Shown here piece by piece: positions 7,088 through 15,912 of a DNA stretch of 64,000 bases. This DNA comes from Chloroflexota bacterium (GTDB taxonomy: Bacteria; Chloroflexota; Limnocylindria; Limnocylindrales; CSP1-4): assembly GCA_016191345.1 (NCBI GenBank), contig JACPOU010000051.1, forward strand, positions 17,485 to 81,484. Reading direction: 5' to 3'. The notes beneath the pieces are model-generated. The model ran no database searches. It worked only from the letters and a program-made list of their open reading frames with translations, and was not told the DNA's origin. The position numbers and the translations under genes were made by a program. Each line of letters begins with the position of its first letter. Within the stretch, counting starts at the first letter, position 1.

Positions 7088-8611
7088 TCAGTCGCCTCGA
7101 CGGCGGTTGTGGCGACGCGCGTCGGCCGCGTTGACGAGGGCCACCGGATCAGGGGCCGGCGGCACGTAGGGCAGCTCCACCTGGTCGCGGAGACCGCTCC
7201 GGATGATCCGCTCCAGCTCCGCGACGGCGACCGGATCCGTGTCCACGGGCTGGTAGGCCGCCAGCCGACGGTCCACCTCGGCGATGCAGCGGGCGTTCGT
7301 GTCCGCGGCGCCTGACTTCTCCCAGTTCTCGCGGTTGTCCCGCTCCCAGACCCGGCTCGGCAGGTAGAGCTCCGTCGGCCAGTGGGCGGACGTGTGCTCG
7401 GCCATGATCAGGTGCTGGTCGGCGAGCAGCTGCGCGACGATCCCGTCGACCGGCAGGTCGTCCACCGGCCGGACCTCCCGGACGAAGTGCAGGGCCTGGC
7501 CGCAGACCTCGTCGTCGAAGACGAGCTTCGGCAGGCTGAACACGAGCAGGAAGTCCAGCATCCCCGGCCCGGACACGCTGTTCACGCCGGCGAGCGCGGC
7601 GAGCAGCGCGGACGCGAACGTCTCGGCGCCGGCCTGCGCATCGAGGAGCTTTGCGTCCGTCAGCGCCATGTAGGACTGGCAGGGCAGGTTGAGCCGCTTC
7701 GCGACCGCCACGTAGGCGACGTCCAGCTGGAGCGCCTCGATCGCCGCCATCGGCGAGCTCGCGATCTTCATGTGGAAGGTCGCCGGTGCGCCGCCGAACA
7801 GGACCGGCGCGCCCGGCCGGATGAGCTGGGCCATCGTGATCCCGGCCAGGACGTCGATCGTGTGGAAGACCGTGGCCCCGACCGTCGTCACCGGGGCGAT
7901 GAGCCCCTGGAGGGTGACCGGCACGATCTCGACCGGGATGCCGGCCTCCACGCAGTCGATGAGGTTCTGACAGGAGTCCTCGCTGTACCGGAAGTTGCCG
8001 CTCGCGGTGATCGTGAAGATCGACATCGGCCGCGCGATGAGGTCGGCTCGATCCCGCCGGAAGAGCTGCATCATCTCGACCATCCGCTCGACGCCATGCT
8101 CGGTGAAGGCGCCCGAGACGACCGGCCGCTTCGAGTTCGTCAGCGTCAGGTAGAGGCGCCACGCATCGGCGACCGTGACCTCGATGTCGTCGTTGGTCGA
8201 GAAGGCGGTCGCGAGGTAGGCGATGTGCCGCATGCCGTCGGCGAGCCGGACGTATTCCACGAAATCCGTCGTCCCGGCGAGCCGGACCTCGCCGGTCCGG
8301 TGGTCCGCGACCTTGAGCCCGGACGAGCCCGGAACGAAATGGACCCGGTCGCCGCCGAGGTCGGCATGCGCGGCGCCGTCCCGGTCGAAGAGCACGAACG
8401 ATGACGGCGCCGTGGCGAGCGCCCGCTTGACGACATCGCGCGGGAAGAGGACGCGCTGGCCGCTCGCGTCCATGGGCAGGCCGGCCGCCTGCAGTCGCCG
8501 CCGCATCTCGGCGCCGCGGACCTCCATGCCGGTCGTCGCGAGGACCCGCATCGCCTCGTCGAGGATCCGCTCGATGAGCGCGGGCTCCAGGATGCCGATC
8601 GAGGGACGCAT
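7088..8611 (-). CDS. MttB-superfamily (trimethylamine methyltransferase-like) protein, non-pyrrolysine
   Basis: Member of the MttB superfamily of corrinoid-dependent methyltransferases, which demethylate quaternary or tertiary amines. The 507 residues show family segments such as [18 protein letters not shown] at the N-terminus and the central [14 protein letters not shown] and SGPGMLDF. The frame has no in-frame amber codon, so this is not a pyrrolysine enzyme and more resembles the glycine-betaine-type (MtgB-like) branch. ATG 8611 has no ribosome-binding site but has CACCAT 6 bases upstream. No corrinoid protein or reductive activase gene lies nearby, so the substrate and even the corrinoid dependence are open. 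Confidence 0.85.
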   Translation of the reverse strand: MRPSIGILEPALIERILDEAMRVLATTGMEVRGAEMRRRLQAAGLPMDASGQRVLFPRDVVKRALATAPSSFVLFDRDGAAHADLGGDRVHFVPGSSGLKVADHRTGEVRLAGTTDFVEYVRLADGMRHIAYLATAFSTNDDIEVTVADAWRLYLTLTNSKRPVVSGAFTEHGVERMVEMMQLFRRDRADLIARPMSIFTITASGNFRYSEDSCQNLIDCVEAGIPVEIVPVTLQGLIAPVTTVGATVFHTIDVLAGITMAQLIRPGAPVLFGGAPATFHMKIASSPMAAIEALQLDVAYVAVAKRLNLPCQSYMALTDAKLLDAQAGAETFASALLAALAGVNSVSGPGMLDFLLVFSLPKLVFDDEVCGQALHFVREVRPVDDLPVDGIVAQLLADQHLIMAEHTSAHWPTELYLPSRVWERDNRENWEKSGAADTNARCIAEVDRRLAAYQPVDTDPVAVAELERIIRSGLRDQVELPYVPPAPDPVALVNAADARRHNRRRGD

Positions 8612-8731
8612 CCGACCATGGTGGGCCCCGTGGCAGCGTGCCGCACGGGCTCGTTGCACGTGATGGATCGTCTCGTCCTGCCAGGCGCAACGACGTCGGG
8701 CGCCGGGCGCCGGGCAGGCGGCCGGCCGATG

Positions 8732-10465
8732 TCAGGACGGGGTCAGCTCGGCCTCCTGACCGTGCACGAACCGGGCGGCATGCACGCGCGCGTGGGCGAT
8801 CGCCTCGGGCGTCGACGGGAAGACGTGGGCCGGATCGGCGAGGCGATCGAAGACCCCGAGCCGGCGAAGGATCCCGGCGTGCTCCGGGCGCGTTCCCGAC
8901 AGCAGGACCGACACGTGGCGGTGCTCCAGCCGGGCGATCGTGTCGGCCAGCACGGTCGCCCCGGTCGCGTCGATCGTGGCCAGTCGCGAGAGGCGCAGCA
9001 CGACGACCCGGACGTCGCTCACCTCCGAGAGCTCCAGCAGGAACGCATGCGCGGCACCGAAGAAGAGCGGGCCGTCGAGGCGAAAGGCGACGATGTGGGC
9101 GTCGAGGAGGGCCGCCTCCTCCGCGTCGTGATCGCCCGCATCGAGCGGAATCTCGTCGAGGCGCGCGGAACTCGCGACCTGCTGGAGCGCGAAGGCACCG
9201 GCGACGACGAGGCCCAGGATCACCGCGGTCACGAGGTCGAGGGCGATCGTGGACACCGCGACGAGGACGAGGACGACGGCATCGCCGCGCGTCGATCGCA
9301 GGATCGCCGCGAGGCTGGAGACCTCGATCATCTGGATCGCGGTGGCGATCAGGACCCCGGCCAGGGCCGCGAGCGGGATCCGGCCCACCCACGGAGCGGC
9401 GACGACGACGACGCCGAGGAGCGCCAGCGACTGGGTGATCGCGGCGAGCCTCGAGCGGGCACCGGACCGGACATTCACGGCGGTGCGGGCGATCGCCGCC
9501 GTCGCCGGCACGCCGCCGAACAACGGGACGACGAGGTTGGCGATCCCCTGCCCGAAGAGCTCCCGGTCGGAGTCGTGGCGCTCGCCGATGCGCATTCCGT
9601 CGGCGACCGTCGCCGAGAGCAGGCTCTCGAGCCCGGCGAGGGCGGCGACCGCGACGGCGGGCAGGATGAGCCGGGACACGTCGATCCCCGCTGTGTCCGG
9701 GATCGCGGGCAGTCCGAGGCCCGCCGGGATTGCCCCGATCGTGGCGACCGGGAGCCCGGTGGCGCCGACCACGATCGTGGCCACGACCACGGACCCGAGG
9801 GAGACGGGTAGGCCGGGCCGGAGGCGAGCGGCGACCAGCATCGCGGCCGCGATGCCGCCGGCGATCAGGAGCGATGGCCAGGCCGGTGCCGCGCTCCACG
9901 TCCCGATCGCGTCAGCGGCGGCGAGGAGGACCGTGCGCTGACCAGGCTGGGCAGCGACGCCCAACGCGCTCGGCACCTGCTGCAGGGCGATGATGATCGC
10001 GATCCCGATCGTGAATCCCTCGACCACGGGGACCGGTACGTACCGCATCGCCCGACCCGCGCCGGCATACGCAAGGCCGATGAGGAAGACCCCGGCCAGG
10101 AGGCCGACGACGAGGATCGCCTCGACCCCGAACTGGGCCACGATCGGGACGAGGACGACCGTCATCGCGCCGGTCGGCCCGCTGACCTGGAGGTGGCTGC
10201 CGCCGAAGAGGGCGGCCAGGATCCCTGCCACGATCGCCGTGACGATGCCAGCCTCCGCCCCCCGACCCGAGGAGATCCCGAACGCGAGCGCGAGGGGGAG
10301 TGCGACGACCGCGACGGTGAGTCCGGCGATGACGTCGCGCCGCGGATGGCGGGCCATCGCCCGGAGGTCGCCGCTCCGGGGCAGGAGCGCCCGGACCCGG
10401 TCGCGCCCCGTGGCGAGCGTGGCGTCCGCACCCGCGGAGACACGGGCGGCGGCCTCGGAGATCAC
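8732..10465 (-). CDS. SulP-family anion transporter with STAS domain
   Basis: An inner-membrane sulfate/bicarbonate-type anion transporter, 577 residues. After a 40-residue polar N-terminus come about 11-12 hydrophobic segments (residues 45-430), including the conserved SGPTGAMTVVLVP and a GLESLLSATVADGM motif. A C-terminal STAS domain (about residues 455-560) contains LSRLATIDATGATVL. The GTG start overlaps the stop of the ArsR-type gene by GTGA (10462-10465), so the regulator and transporter are co-translated. Whether it carries sulfate, bicarbonate or another anion cannot be decided from the sequence. Confidence 0.92.
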   Translation of the reverse strand: MISEAAARVSAGADATLATGRDRVRALLPRSGDLRAMARHPRRDVIAGLTVAVVALPLALAFGISSGRGAEAGIVTAIVAGILAALFGGSHLQVSGPTGAMTVVLVPIVAQFGVEAILVVGLLAGVFLIGLAYAGAGRAMRYVPVPVVEGFTIGIAIIIALQQVPSALGVAAQPGQRTVLLAAADAIGTWSAAPAWPSLLIAGGIAAAMLVAARLRPGLPVSLGSVVVATIVVGATGLPVATIGAIPAGLGLPAIPDTAGIDVSRLILPAVAVAALAGLESLLSATVADGMRIGERHDSDRELFGQGIANLVVPLFGGVPATAAIARTAVNVRSGARSRLAAITQSLALLGVVVVAAPWVGRIPLAALAGVLIATAIQMIEVSSLAAILRSTRGDAVVLVLVAVSTIALDLVTAVILGLVVAGAFALQQVASSARLDEIPLDAGDHDAEEAALLDAHIVAFRLDGPLFFGAAHAFLLELSEVSDVRVVVLRLSRLATIDATGATVLADTIARLEHRHVSVLLSGTRPEHAGILRRLGVFDRLADPAHVFPSTPEAIAHARVHAARFVHGQEAELTPS

Positions 10466-10875
10466 CCTGGAACGGGGCTGGACGCGTCGGAGGACTCCAA
10501 CCCGGGAGCGCTGGAGGTCTCGGCGGCCGCTGCGCCTCCGAGCTCCGGCTTCAGGAGGTCCCGGTCCTCGATGAGGCCGAGCAGGATCCGCCGCGCGGCG
10601 AGAAGCAGGTCACGGACCTCCTCCACGCCGACCGAGTAGAGGACCTCGCCCCCATGCCGGCGCTGGCTCACGAGGCCGGCGCGGCGAAGCACGGCGAGCT
10701 GCTGGCTCAGGTTGCTCGGCTCGATGTCCATCCGGTCGAGCAGGTCGTGGACCGCATGCTCCCGCTCGGAGAGCAGCTCGAGGATCCGGATCCGCCCGGG
10801 ATGACCGAGCGTCCGGAAGAACTCCGCCTTGGCCTGGTAGAGGGGGACAGACATCGAGAGGCTAGTTTTGCACAT
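10462..10875 (-). CDS. ArsR-family winged-helix transcriptional regulator
   Basis: A small regulator of 137 residues. The winged helix covers about residues 10-95, with AEFFRTLGHPGRIRILELL, the recognition region DIEPSNLSQQLAVLRRAGLV and the wing RRHGGEVLYSV. The tail is Ala/Ser-rich and acidic. No obvious metal-binding cysteine pair is present apart from Cys 2. ATG 10875 was chosen; ATG 10854 (MSVPLYQ) is an equally plausible start, and neither has a good Shine-Dalgarno sequence. It is the first gene of an operon with the SulP transporter, and probably controls it and itself. Confidence 0.88.
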   Translation of the reverse strand: MCKTSLSMSVPLYQAKAEFFRTLGHPGRIRILELLSEREHAVHDLLDRMDIEPSNLSQQLAVLRRAGLVSQRRHGGEVLYSVGVEEVRDLLLAARRILLGLIEDRDLLKPELGGAAAAETSSAPGLESSDASSPVPG

Positions 10876-11261
10876 GAATGGATCTTCACGTTGAGAGCCT
10901 GGATCGATACCGTCGATTCGGCGAGCCGATCCGCCCCCGGGCCCAGGGCCCCACGCTGATCCCGCCGCACGTCGCCCCGCCGCCCCGTCGCGCGTCGCGC
11001 GTATCGCGAGAACGCTTAGCAGCGCGCCAAACGCCGCCGAATCGCGGTCCAACGTCTCCCGGACGGCGGATTCGATGGCGCAATACGCGTCCTCGCAATC
11101 TTCGGGACGCCAGAGCGCCCCAATGGAGCTCCGGGAGCCTGCCAAGCGTGCCCGCTAAGCCTTCTTGCGATAGCAGCGTGACGACGGCGGCGAGATGGCG
11201 CGGCTGGGCTGAGGAGCGGCACGGCGAACCGTGCCCCGCTCGCGACTACGCTAGGCCTAGA
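10876..11261. other. Intergenic region upstream of ArsR-SulP
   Basis: These 386 bases hold no supported gene. They should contain the ArsR-SulP promoter on the minus strand. Base composition from 11030 to 11250 is less GC-biased than the surroundings, which fits degenerating former coding DNA next to the antiporter remnant that follows. Confidence 0.35.
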
Positions 11262-11426
11262 CTCGTCTTCCAGCCGCTCGAGGTGGTTCCGGTCGGTGCT
11301 GCGGTCGGAATCAGCGCGCTGATCGCTCTCGACGGCGAGTCGAACTGGCGCGAGGGCGCCCTGCTGACGATCGGGTACGTCATCCTCGCGGTGTCGTTCT
11401 TCGAGTTCGGACGTCCGGTCGGCTGA
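11262..11426 (+). pseudogene. C-terminal remnant of a Ca2+/H+ antiporter (CaxA/ChaA type)
   Basis: Only the last 54 or so residues of a cation/proton antiporter can be read. They include FQPLEVVPVGAAVGISALI, DGESNWREGALL and a final membrane segment (IGYVILAVSFFEF). These match the terminal helices of CAX-type exchangers, where FxPFEVVA and DGxSNWLEG are conserved. Upstream in the same frame no antiporter sequence is found, and there is no start signal, so the gene appears to be 5'-deleted. The palindrome CTAGGCCTAG at 11251-11260 lies right at the loss of similarity. Confidence 0.6.
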
Positions 11427-11686
11427 CGAGGCCGTCGTCCGCGGCCTGCCGGCCGCCGAGGCGCTGGAGGCACGCGGCCCCGATACCACGTCCGCGGAGG
11501 TCGCCGGCGAATTGTCCACTCCACCCCTCCTGCACGTCCGATTTGCCACGCGGATGACCAGTTCCGCGCTGGCGCGCCTCGCCGTCAGCCGCCACCGTCA
11601 GCTTTACCCGAGGAAGCGAGGGCCTCGGGTTCCCCGCCGGCATGTTTCGGCGGCAGACCCGACCTCGAGACCGTGGAGGACAAGAG

Positions 11687-12253
11687 ATGTCTCCTCATCG
11701 CCGTGTCCGGGCAGGGTCGCTCGGAGTATCCCTGGCGATCTTGATGCTCGTCGCGTCGGCCCTGGTTGCGACAGCTTCGGCCGCAGGCAGGGGCGCCACG
11801 ACCGTCCGCGGCACGCAGTCTGCCGCCGGCACCTGCCGTGATGGCGGCTATGCCATGACCGGCTCGCTTACAGGTTGCTGGTGGGTCCTCACGTTCGAGT
11901 CGACGTCCGACCCGGACAAATCGCATTACCGGGCAACCGGCGAGGAACTTTTCGAGGGCTGCCTGGGTGATGTCTGCGGGACGTTCTCGACGACCTACTC
12001 GTTCACGGCGAAGACCGACGGTCCGTGGGCCGATGGAGCCCCCGAGATCCACGGCCGTTGCCACCATCCGGTGACGGGCGGCACCGGCGGCTTTGCCGGG
12101 GTGAGCGGTGAGCTCAGCTTCCGCGACATCGTCGACGTGTCACCGCCCTATTACCCCTATTGGGGCAACCTCCGTCTTGGCGGGAGCGTCGAAGGGGCCA
12201 CACTGGCGGCCGCGCGGACACTGTCCGACGGCGGAACGGCCGACGCCTGCTGA
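11687..12253 (+). CDS. Secreted protein, possible AOC/dirigent-like beta-barrel
   Basis: An exported protein of 188 residues with a clear signal peptide (basic start, hydrophobic LAILMLVASALVATASA). The mature part has six cysteines (CRDGGY, GCWW, CLGDVC, RCHHP and the final C) that could form disulfides outside the cell. The segment GGTGGFAGVSGELSFRDI resembles the turn found in allene-oxide-cyclase/dirigent-like barrels (GTGxFAGAxG), but the rest is not recognised. ATG 11687 follows GGAGGACAAGAG. An upstream in-frame ATG (11642) is less likely because it would bury the signal peptide. Confidence 0.7.
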   Translation: MSPHRRVRAGSLGVSLAILMLVASALVATASAAGRGATTVRGTQSAAGTCRDGGYAMTGSLTGCWWVLTFESTSDPDKSHYRATGEELFEGCLGDVCGTFSTTYSFTAKTDGPWADGAPEIHGRCHHPVTGGTGGFAGVSGELSFRDIVDVSPPYYPYWGNLRLGGSVEGATLAAARTLSDGGTADAC

Positions 12254-12275
12254 GCGCTGCCAGACCGCGAGCACG

Positions 12276-12310
12276 TCTGAGGCGCCGTAGCGGCCATGCG
12301 GCGCCTCAGA
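12276..12310 (+). terminator. Hairpin after the secreted protein gene
   Basis: A perfect 12-bp stem, TCTGAGGCGCCG at 12276-12287 and its complement at 12299-12310, with an 11-base loop. It lacks a T-tract but is well placed 22 bases after the stop. Confidence 0.6.
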
Positions 12311-12368
12311 GCCTCGGACCGAAGCGTGCGATGCTGGTCGCGTTCCGATCCACGTATCGAGGGTGATA

Positions 12369-13415
12369 ATGGCAGCGGATCGACCAAGAATCGCACTGTT
12401 TGCGTCCCCCGAGACGTCGGCATCGGTGCTCTACGGCCTGTTTGACGTGCTCATGTCAGTCGGCGCGGTTTACCCCGACATGACCACGGGCGAACCGGGC
12501 GACGCGCTGCTCGACGTCTCGATCGTGGCGGCGAGCCATGAGCCATTTCGCTGCTTCGGAAACATCCCGGTCGAGCCGCATTTCGCGATCGACGAGGTCG
12601 ATGCGGTCGACGCAGTCGTCGTATGTGACCTTTATACCTCCATCCACGAGGCGCCCCGCGGCCGGTACGGAGCCGTGATCGAATGGTTGCGGCGGCTGCA
12701 CAAGCAGGGCGCACTGATCTCGTCCGTTTGCACGGGTTCCCTTCTGCTCGCCGAATCAGGACTGCTCGACGGTCGTTCCTGCGCTGGTCACTGGGCCTAC
12801 GCCGATCTGTTCCGGACGTCCTACCCGCAGATCGGGTTCGACTCCAGCCTGGTGCTCGACCTCGCTTCCGAGGCCGATGGGGTCGTCACCGCCGGCGGCG
12901 TCACCGCGTGGCAGGACCTGACGCTCCACCTGATTACGCGCCTGTGCGGCGCCGAGCACGCGATCCGGACCGCGAAGGTCTATCTCCTTGGAGGCCATGA
13001 GGACGGTCAATTGCCGTTTGCGGCGATCGGACACTCGCGACGCAACGCCGATGCCGCAATCGGGCGATCGCTGAGCTGGATCGACGACAACATTGCCGCG
13101 GCGAACCCGGTCACGGCGATGGCCGATTCATCAGGCCTGACCAGGCGCACCTTCGCCCGCAGGTTCCGGACGGCGACCGGTAAGCGACCCATCGAATACG
13201 TCCACTCGCTCCGGATCGAACGCGCGAGGGAGTTCATCGAGTCAGGGGTCGGCCCGATCGAGGATATCGGCTACCGGGTGGGCTACGAGGATCTGACGTT
13301 CTTTCGGCGCTTGTTCCGTCGGTCGACGGGACTCACTCCAGCCGCCTACAGGCGCAGGTACGCCACGATCACTCCCCTGCGCGTCGGCGCACCGCCGATG
13401 GCGGCGAGCGCATAG
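12369..13415 (+). CDS. GlxA-type AraC-family transcriptional regulator (DJ-1/PfpI + HTH)
   Basis: A two-domain regulator of 348 residues. The N-terminal DJ-1/PfpI amidotransferase-like domain (about 1-190) has the nucleophile-elbow region ISSVCTGSLLLAESG, where the cysteine is present. The C-terminal AraC domain (about 225-325) has two helix-turn-helices, including ADSSGLTRRTFARRFRTATG and IGYRVGYEDLTFFRRLFRRS. ATG 12369 follows GAGGGTGATA; a GTG six bases earlier is possible. The FAD-linked oxidase gene starts 45 bases after the stop and is its likely target or partner. The ligand is unknown. Confidence 0.92.
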   Translation: MAADRPRIALFASPETSASVLYGLFDVLMSVGAVYPDMTTGEPGDALLDVSIVAASHEPFRCFGNIPVEPHFAIDEVDAVDAVVVCDLYTSIHEAPRGRYGAVIEWLRRLHKQGALISSVCTGSLLLAESGLLDGRSCAGHWAYADLFRTSYPQIGFDSSLVLDLASEADGVVTAGGVTAWQDLTLHLITRLCGAEHAIRTAKVYLLGGHEDGQLPFAAIGHSRRNADAAIGRSLSWIDDNIAAANPVTAMADSSGLTRRTFARRFRTATGKRPIEYVHSLRIERAREFIESGVGPIEDIGYRVGYEDLTFFRRLFRRSTGLTPAAYRRRYATITPLRVGAPPMAASA

Positions 13416-13460
13416 GCGCGTCACACGCGGCCTCGCCCGAATTCTCAGGAGGCGTTCCCG

Positions 13461-14846
13461 ATGGTGACCGAATCCGTCATCACGACCGGGCTCCGCGACA
13501 CGATCCGGGGACGCCTCATCACACCGGCCGAACCGGACTACGACACCGCTCGCCGGGTGTGGAACGGCATGATCGACCGCCGACCGAGCCACATCGTCGA
13601 GGCGGCGAATGTCGGCGACATCGCTCCCGTGATCGAGATCTCGCGGAGCAGCGGGCGGCCGCTGGCAATTCGCGGCGGCGGTCACAATGTCGCCGGCAAC
13701 GGCACCGTCGATGACGGTATCGTCCTCGACCTCGGCCGTCTCAATGGGATCGACGTGGATCCGGAAGCCCGCCTGGTCCGTGTCGGAGCAGGCGCGAGGC
13801 TCGCGGATGTCGACGCCGCGACGGAGCCGTTCGGACTGGCTGTGCCGATCGGCACCGTCTCTGGGACCGGGATCGCCGGCCTGACGCTCGGTGGCGGCGT
13901 CGGCTGGCTCACGCGCCGGTACGGACTGACGATCGACAACCTCGTCTCGGCCGAGGTCGTTCTCGCGACGGGGGATCGTGTGATCGCGAGCCCGACCGAG
14001 CACCCGGACCTGTTTTGGGGCCTGAGGGGCGGCGGCGGAAACTTCGGCGTCGTCAGCTCGTTCACGTTCCGGGCCCACCCGCTCAACCCCGACGTGTTCG
14101 CCGGCACCCTGATCTATGAGCTCCCGCGGTGGACCGAGGCACTCATGTCCTTCGCCAATCTCGCTCCCGACCTGCCCGACGATCTGACCTGCATGATCAC
14201 GTTCATGGTGCCGCCGCCTGTCTCGGAGCTCGGCGACCGCGTGCTCATGTTCCTGGGCTTCGCGTGGGCCGGCACCGACCGGATCGAGGGTGAGGCCGTA
14301 GTCGGGCGGATCCAGGCTGCGTGCCTCCCCGACGTCGCGGTTCTCGAACCCACCCGCTGGATCGCCTTCCAGTCAGCGCTTGATCCGATGCTCTCGAAAG
14401 GCGTTCGCGCCTACTGGCGGAACGCGTCGTTCGAGCGGGTCGACGCGCCGATGATCGACACGTTGGTCGAGTGGTGCGGGTCACAGACGTGGTTCGGGAC
14501 CGCCGCCGACCTTCACCACATGGGCGGCGTCTACGGCCGCGTCGGCGAGGACGACACTGCCTTTCCGACCCGATCTGCGCAGTACTGGCTCAATATCTAT
14601 GGTTACTGGCCGGCTCCTGCCGATGACGATTCGATGTCCGGCTGGGTACGCGGGCTTTCGGACGCCATGGCTCCTTACGCCATCGCCGGCCAATACATCA
14701 ATTTCCTCGGGCAGGACGCCGCGAACGCAGGGGTGAAGGCCATCGCGGCGTATGGTCCCGCGAAGCTCGAGCGTTTGACGCTCATCAAGCGCCGCTACGA
14801 TCCCGAGAACGTTTTCCGGATCAACCACAACATCCCGCCCGGGTAG
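13461..14846 (+). CDS. FAD-linked oxidase of the BBE/PCMH flavoprotein family
   Basis: A berberine-bridge-enzyme-like flavoprotein oxidising an alcohol, sugar or similar substrate, 461 residues. The PCMH-type FAD domain (about 40-215) has AIRGGGHNVAG, whose histidine normally binds FAD covalently, and GLTLGGGVGWLTRRYGLTID. The second cysteine used for bicovalent attachment in some members is not evident in that GWLTR segment. The C-terminal BBE motif YDPENVFRINHNI is intact. There is no signal peptide. ATG 13461 has AGGAGG 8 bases upstream. The adjacent GlxA-type regulator suggests inducible use of one substrate. Confidence 0.9.
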   Translation: MVTESVITTGLRDTIRGRLITPAEPDYDTARRVWNGMIDRRPSHIVEAANVGDIAPVIEISRSSGRPLAIRGGGHNVAGNGTVDDGIVLDLGRLNGIDVDPEARLVRVGAGARLADVDAATEPFGLAVPIGTVSGTGIAGLTLGGGVGWLTRRYGLTIDNLVSAEVVLATGDRVIASPTEHPDLFWGLRGGGGNFGVVSSFTFRAHPLNPDVFAGTLIYELPRWTEALMSFANLAPDLPDDLTCMITFMVPPPVSELGDRVLMFLGFAWAGTDRIEGEAVVGRIQAACLPDVAVLEPTRWIAFQSALDPMLSKGVRAYWRNASFERVDAPMIDTLVEWCGSQTWFGTAADLHHMGGVYGRVGEDDTAFPTRSAQYWLNIYGYWPAPADDDSMSGWVRGLSDAMAPYAIAGQYINFLGQDAANAGVKAIAAYGPAKLERLTLIKRRYDPENVFRINHNIPPG

Positions 14847-14939
14847 GTTGAAGGGGCCGGTGGCACGCCCTGGCCCAGACCGTTCCCGCGGCGCCGGAGG
14901 GGGGAGTCGACGCCACCGGACCGGTTGGGGGAGGAGGAC

Positions 14940-15188
14940 TCAGGCTGCGGCCGCCTCGGCCTCGGCGATCGGCTCGCTCGCGGGGATGGGCGTTCCATCG
15001 GTCGATTCGCCCGCACCGACCTGGACGGCCAGCGCGCCCGCAGCGGATTCCGCCTCGAAATCGTTCTTGCGCCGGCCGCTCAGCATCTCGACGTGACCGG
15101 CGACGATCTCGGTCTTCCAGTGCCGGTTGCCCTGGTCGTCGTCCCAGGAGCGGGTCTGGATCCTGCCCTCGATCGCGACCTGCAAGCG
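14940..15188 (-). pseudogene. ssb: 3' remnant of single-stranded DNA-binding protein gene
   Basis: The last 82 or so codons of an SSB-like gene. VAIEGRIQTRSWDDDQGN and the following TEIVAGHVEML match the end of the OB-fold of bacterial SSB, after which comes a Gly/Ala/Glu-rich tail. The first 60 or so residues of the OB-fold are missing, and homology stops a few bases from the end of the IS630 transposase remnant at 15189. The tail ends in EAEAAAA without the acidic DDxIPF tip that normally recruits partner proteins. It is therefore probably non-functional, with another ssb elsewhere in the genome. Confidence 0.75.
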
Positions 15189-15717
15189 CTAGTGTCGCGA
15201 TTCGCTGATCGCCCGATCCTTGCGGACGGCCTTGGCGAGGATCTCGTCGGCGGTCTGGTCCACATGAATGGGGTCGAGCCGGTGTTCCAGTTGACGGTGA
15301 ACGTGTCGATCATCGAGATCAGCTCCTTCACCGAGCCGAAGCTGCCCCGCCGGATGGCCTGGCGCGTGAGGATGCCAAACCACGTCTCGATCTGGTTCAT
15401 CCAGGACGCGCTGGTCGGGGTGAAGTGGAAGGTGATCCGCGGATGACGCCTCGAGCCAGGTCTGGACATCCGGGGTCTTGTGGGTGGACGCGTTGTCGAG
15501 CACCACGTGCAGGTCGCCCTCGCGGGTGATCGCCCTGACCCAGGTTCACGCTGACCTCCGCCGCGATCCGCTTGTTCGCGACGCCATCGGCAGCGCGGAT
15601 CACGATCCGGGCCCGCTGCGCGAGCCACTGCTCGCTCGTCCGGGCGCGGACCAGACGGTCGAGAACCGCCCGTTCATCAGGACTCACGATCAACTGGGGC
15701 GCGGGAGGATGGGCCAT
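15189..15717 (-). pseudogene. Decayed IS630-family transposase
   Basis: Fragments of one IS630/Tc1-mariner-type transposase lie in three reading frames. The N-terminal helix-turn-helix part starts at 15717 (SPDERAVLDRLVRARTSEQW and IRAADGVANKRIAAEVSVN). After a jump near 15540 that removes roughly 200 residues, the catalytic end resumes with VVLDNASTHKTPDVQTWLEA. The frame changes again at FTPTSASWMNQIETWFG, which carries the last acidic residue of the DDE triad, and once more before KAVRKDRAISESRH. The internal deletion and at least two frameshifts make it inactive. Confidence 0.85.
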
Positions 15718-15778
15718 GCGACGAAGCGTAGCTGCGATCATCACAATGGTCTGGTCACTTCGGTGCTGGGACACCAGG
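15190..15778. mobile_element. Remnant of an IS630-type insertion sequence
   Basis: The span covers the transposase pseudogene plus possible imperfect terminal inverted repeats: TAGTGTCGC at the low end and, on the other strand at the high end, TGGTGTCCC. The low end abuts the truncated ssb gene. No matching ssb 5' part exists on the far side, so a deletion accompanied or followed insertion. The ends are approximate. Confidence 0.55.
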
Positions 15779-15912
15779 CCCTGCAGCGACGGCTCGGGGA
15801 GCGAGCCCGAGCGTGACCGGCCCGGGGCCGCGGTCATAGCCCGATCGGGTTGGTGCGGAGTGGCCATGTTGGGTCGTGGCGGGACCCGGCCGGACCGGGG
15901 AGGCTGTCCGGG

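Noticed and set aside
7088-8611. Pyrrolysine-containing MttB
   Set aside because: The frame has no in-frame TAG codon over its length, so read-through is not needed.
7149-9899. A 916-codon minus-strand frame across the MttB and SulP genes
   Set aside because: It runs in a different frame of two well-supported genes and crosses their boundary; the product is Arg/Pro/Gly-rich noise.
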